The notes under the pieces: generated by a model
What the model saw: the letters and a program-made list of their open reading frames with translations, nothing else
The model's database searches: none
Told to the model about the DNA's origin: nothing
In this document: positions 19,379 through 19,386 of the stretch, in pieces
Layout: each line of letters opens with the position of its first letter
How positions within the stretch are numbered: position 1 is the first letter of the stretch
Program-made: the position numbers and the translations under genes
Assembly (NCBI GenBank): GCA_042571625.1
Contig: JBHPFQ010000011.1
Coordinates: 1-19,386, forward strand
Source of the DNA: JBHPFQ01 sp042571625
GTDB lineage: Bacteria > Patescibacteriota > Minisyncoccia > Portnoybacterales > UBA2143
DNA: 19,386 nucleotides
Direction: 5' to 3'

Positions 19379-19386
19379 TTAATGGT
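19375..19386 (+). CDS. Possible start of the next gene (cut by the window end)
   Basis: ATGA overlaps the recJ stop, the coupling pattern used for tpiA-pgk. Only four codons (MING) are visible, so nothing can be said about the product. Confidence 0.25.

Noticed and set aside
1..19386. TGA read as Gly (code 25, as in some CPR groups)
   Set aside because: TGA ends pheS, tpiA, recJ and the 883 gene at expected lengths and does not occur inside conserved genes.

Overview
The window looks like a chromosomal piece of a Candidate Phyla Radiation bacterium (Patescibacteria, most likely a Parcubacteria-type lineage). The signs are low GC, compact proteins, three tRNA genes without an encoded CCA, a PheS with a cysteine-rich insert, a PheT without the EMAP-type tRNA-binding domain, a MiaB without TRAM, and housekeeping genes mostly without Shine-Dalgarno (SD) sites. 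TGA is a normal stop (pheS, tpiA, recJ), so this is code 11. The lineage call is inference from gene content and style; no phylogeny was run.

Layout. 1-1830 is an accessory region: the 3' part of a gene built from near-identical 102-bp repeats and broken by a one-base frameshift, a terminator, a G-rich stretch, a 196-aa unknown gene and a 55-aa unknown gene, both with good SD sites, then two hairpins. 1838-2093 (minus strand) holds tRNA-Asp, a tRNA with anticodon CAU, and an initiator tRNA with unusual identity positions, behind one promoter. 2187-7972 (plus) is a small membrane protein and pheS, then an independently promoted DUF397 gene flanked by perfect palindromes, then pheT-gyrB. 7976-9260 is secE-nusG-rplK with its own promoter, a UUCG hairpin in the leader, and a terminator directly after rplK. 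9284-12684 holds gatB (plus), overlapping tail to tail with miaA (minus), then miaB (minus). 12898-13355 holds a 60-aa membrane protein and a strongly folded non-coding stretch. 13356-17560 is a tight five-gene operon: GT2 glycosyltransferase, galT-like, small multidrug-export family membrane protein, tpiA, pgk. 17633-19378 is recJ, with a possible next gene starting in its stop codon.

How they work together. Most genes serve translation (PheST, GatB, tRNAs, L11, MiaA/MiaB acting in sequence on A37 of tRNA), transcription and export (NusG, SecE), DNA topology and repair (GyrB, RecJ), and sugar-nucleotide and triose metabolism. Two regulatory patterns recur. Several genes (gatB, miaA, miaB, recJ, the GT2 operon, probably the 125-aa membrane protein) have a -10 box so close to the ATG that their mRNAs should be leaderless. 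In contrast, the accessory genes at 883, 1579 and 3684 have clear SD sites. No IS element, CRISPR array, rRNA or integrase was seen.
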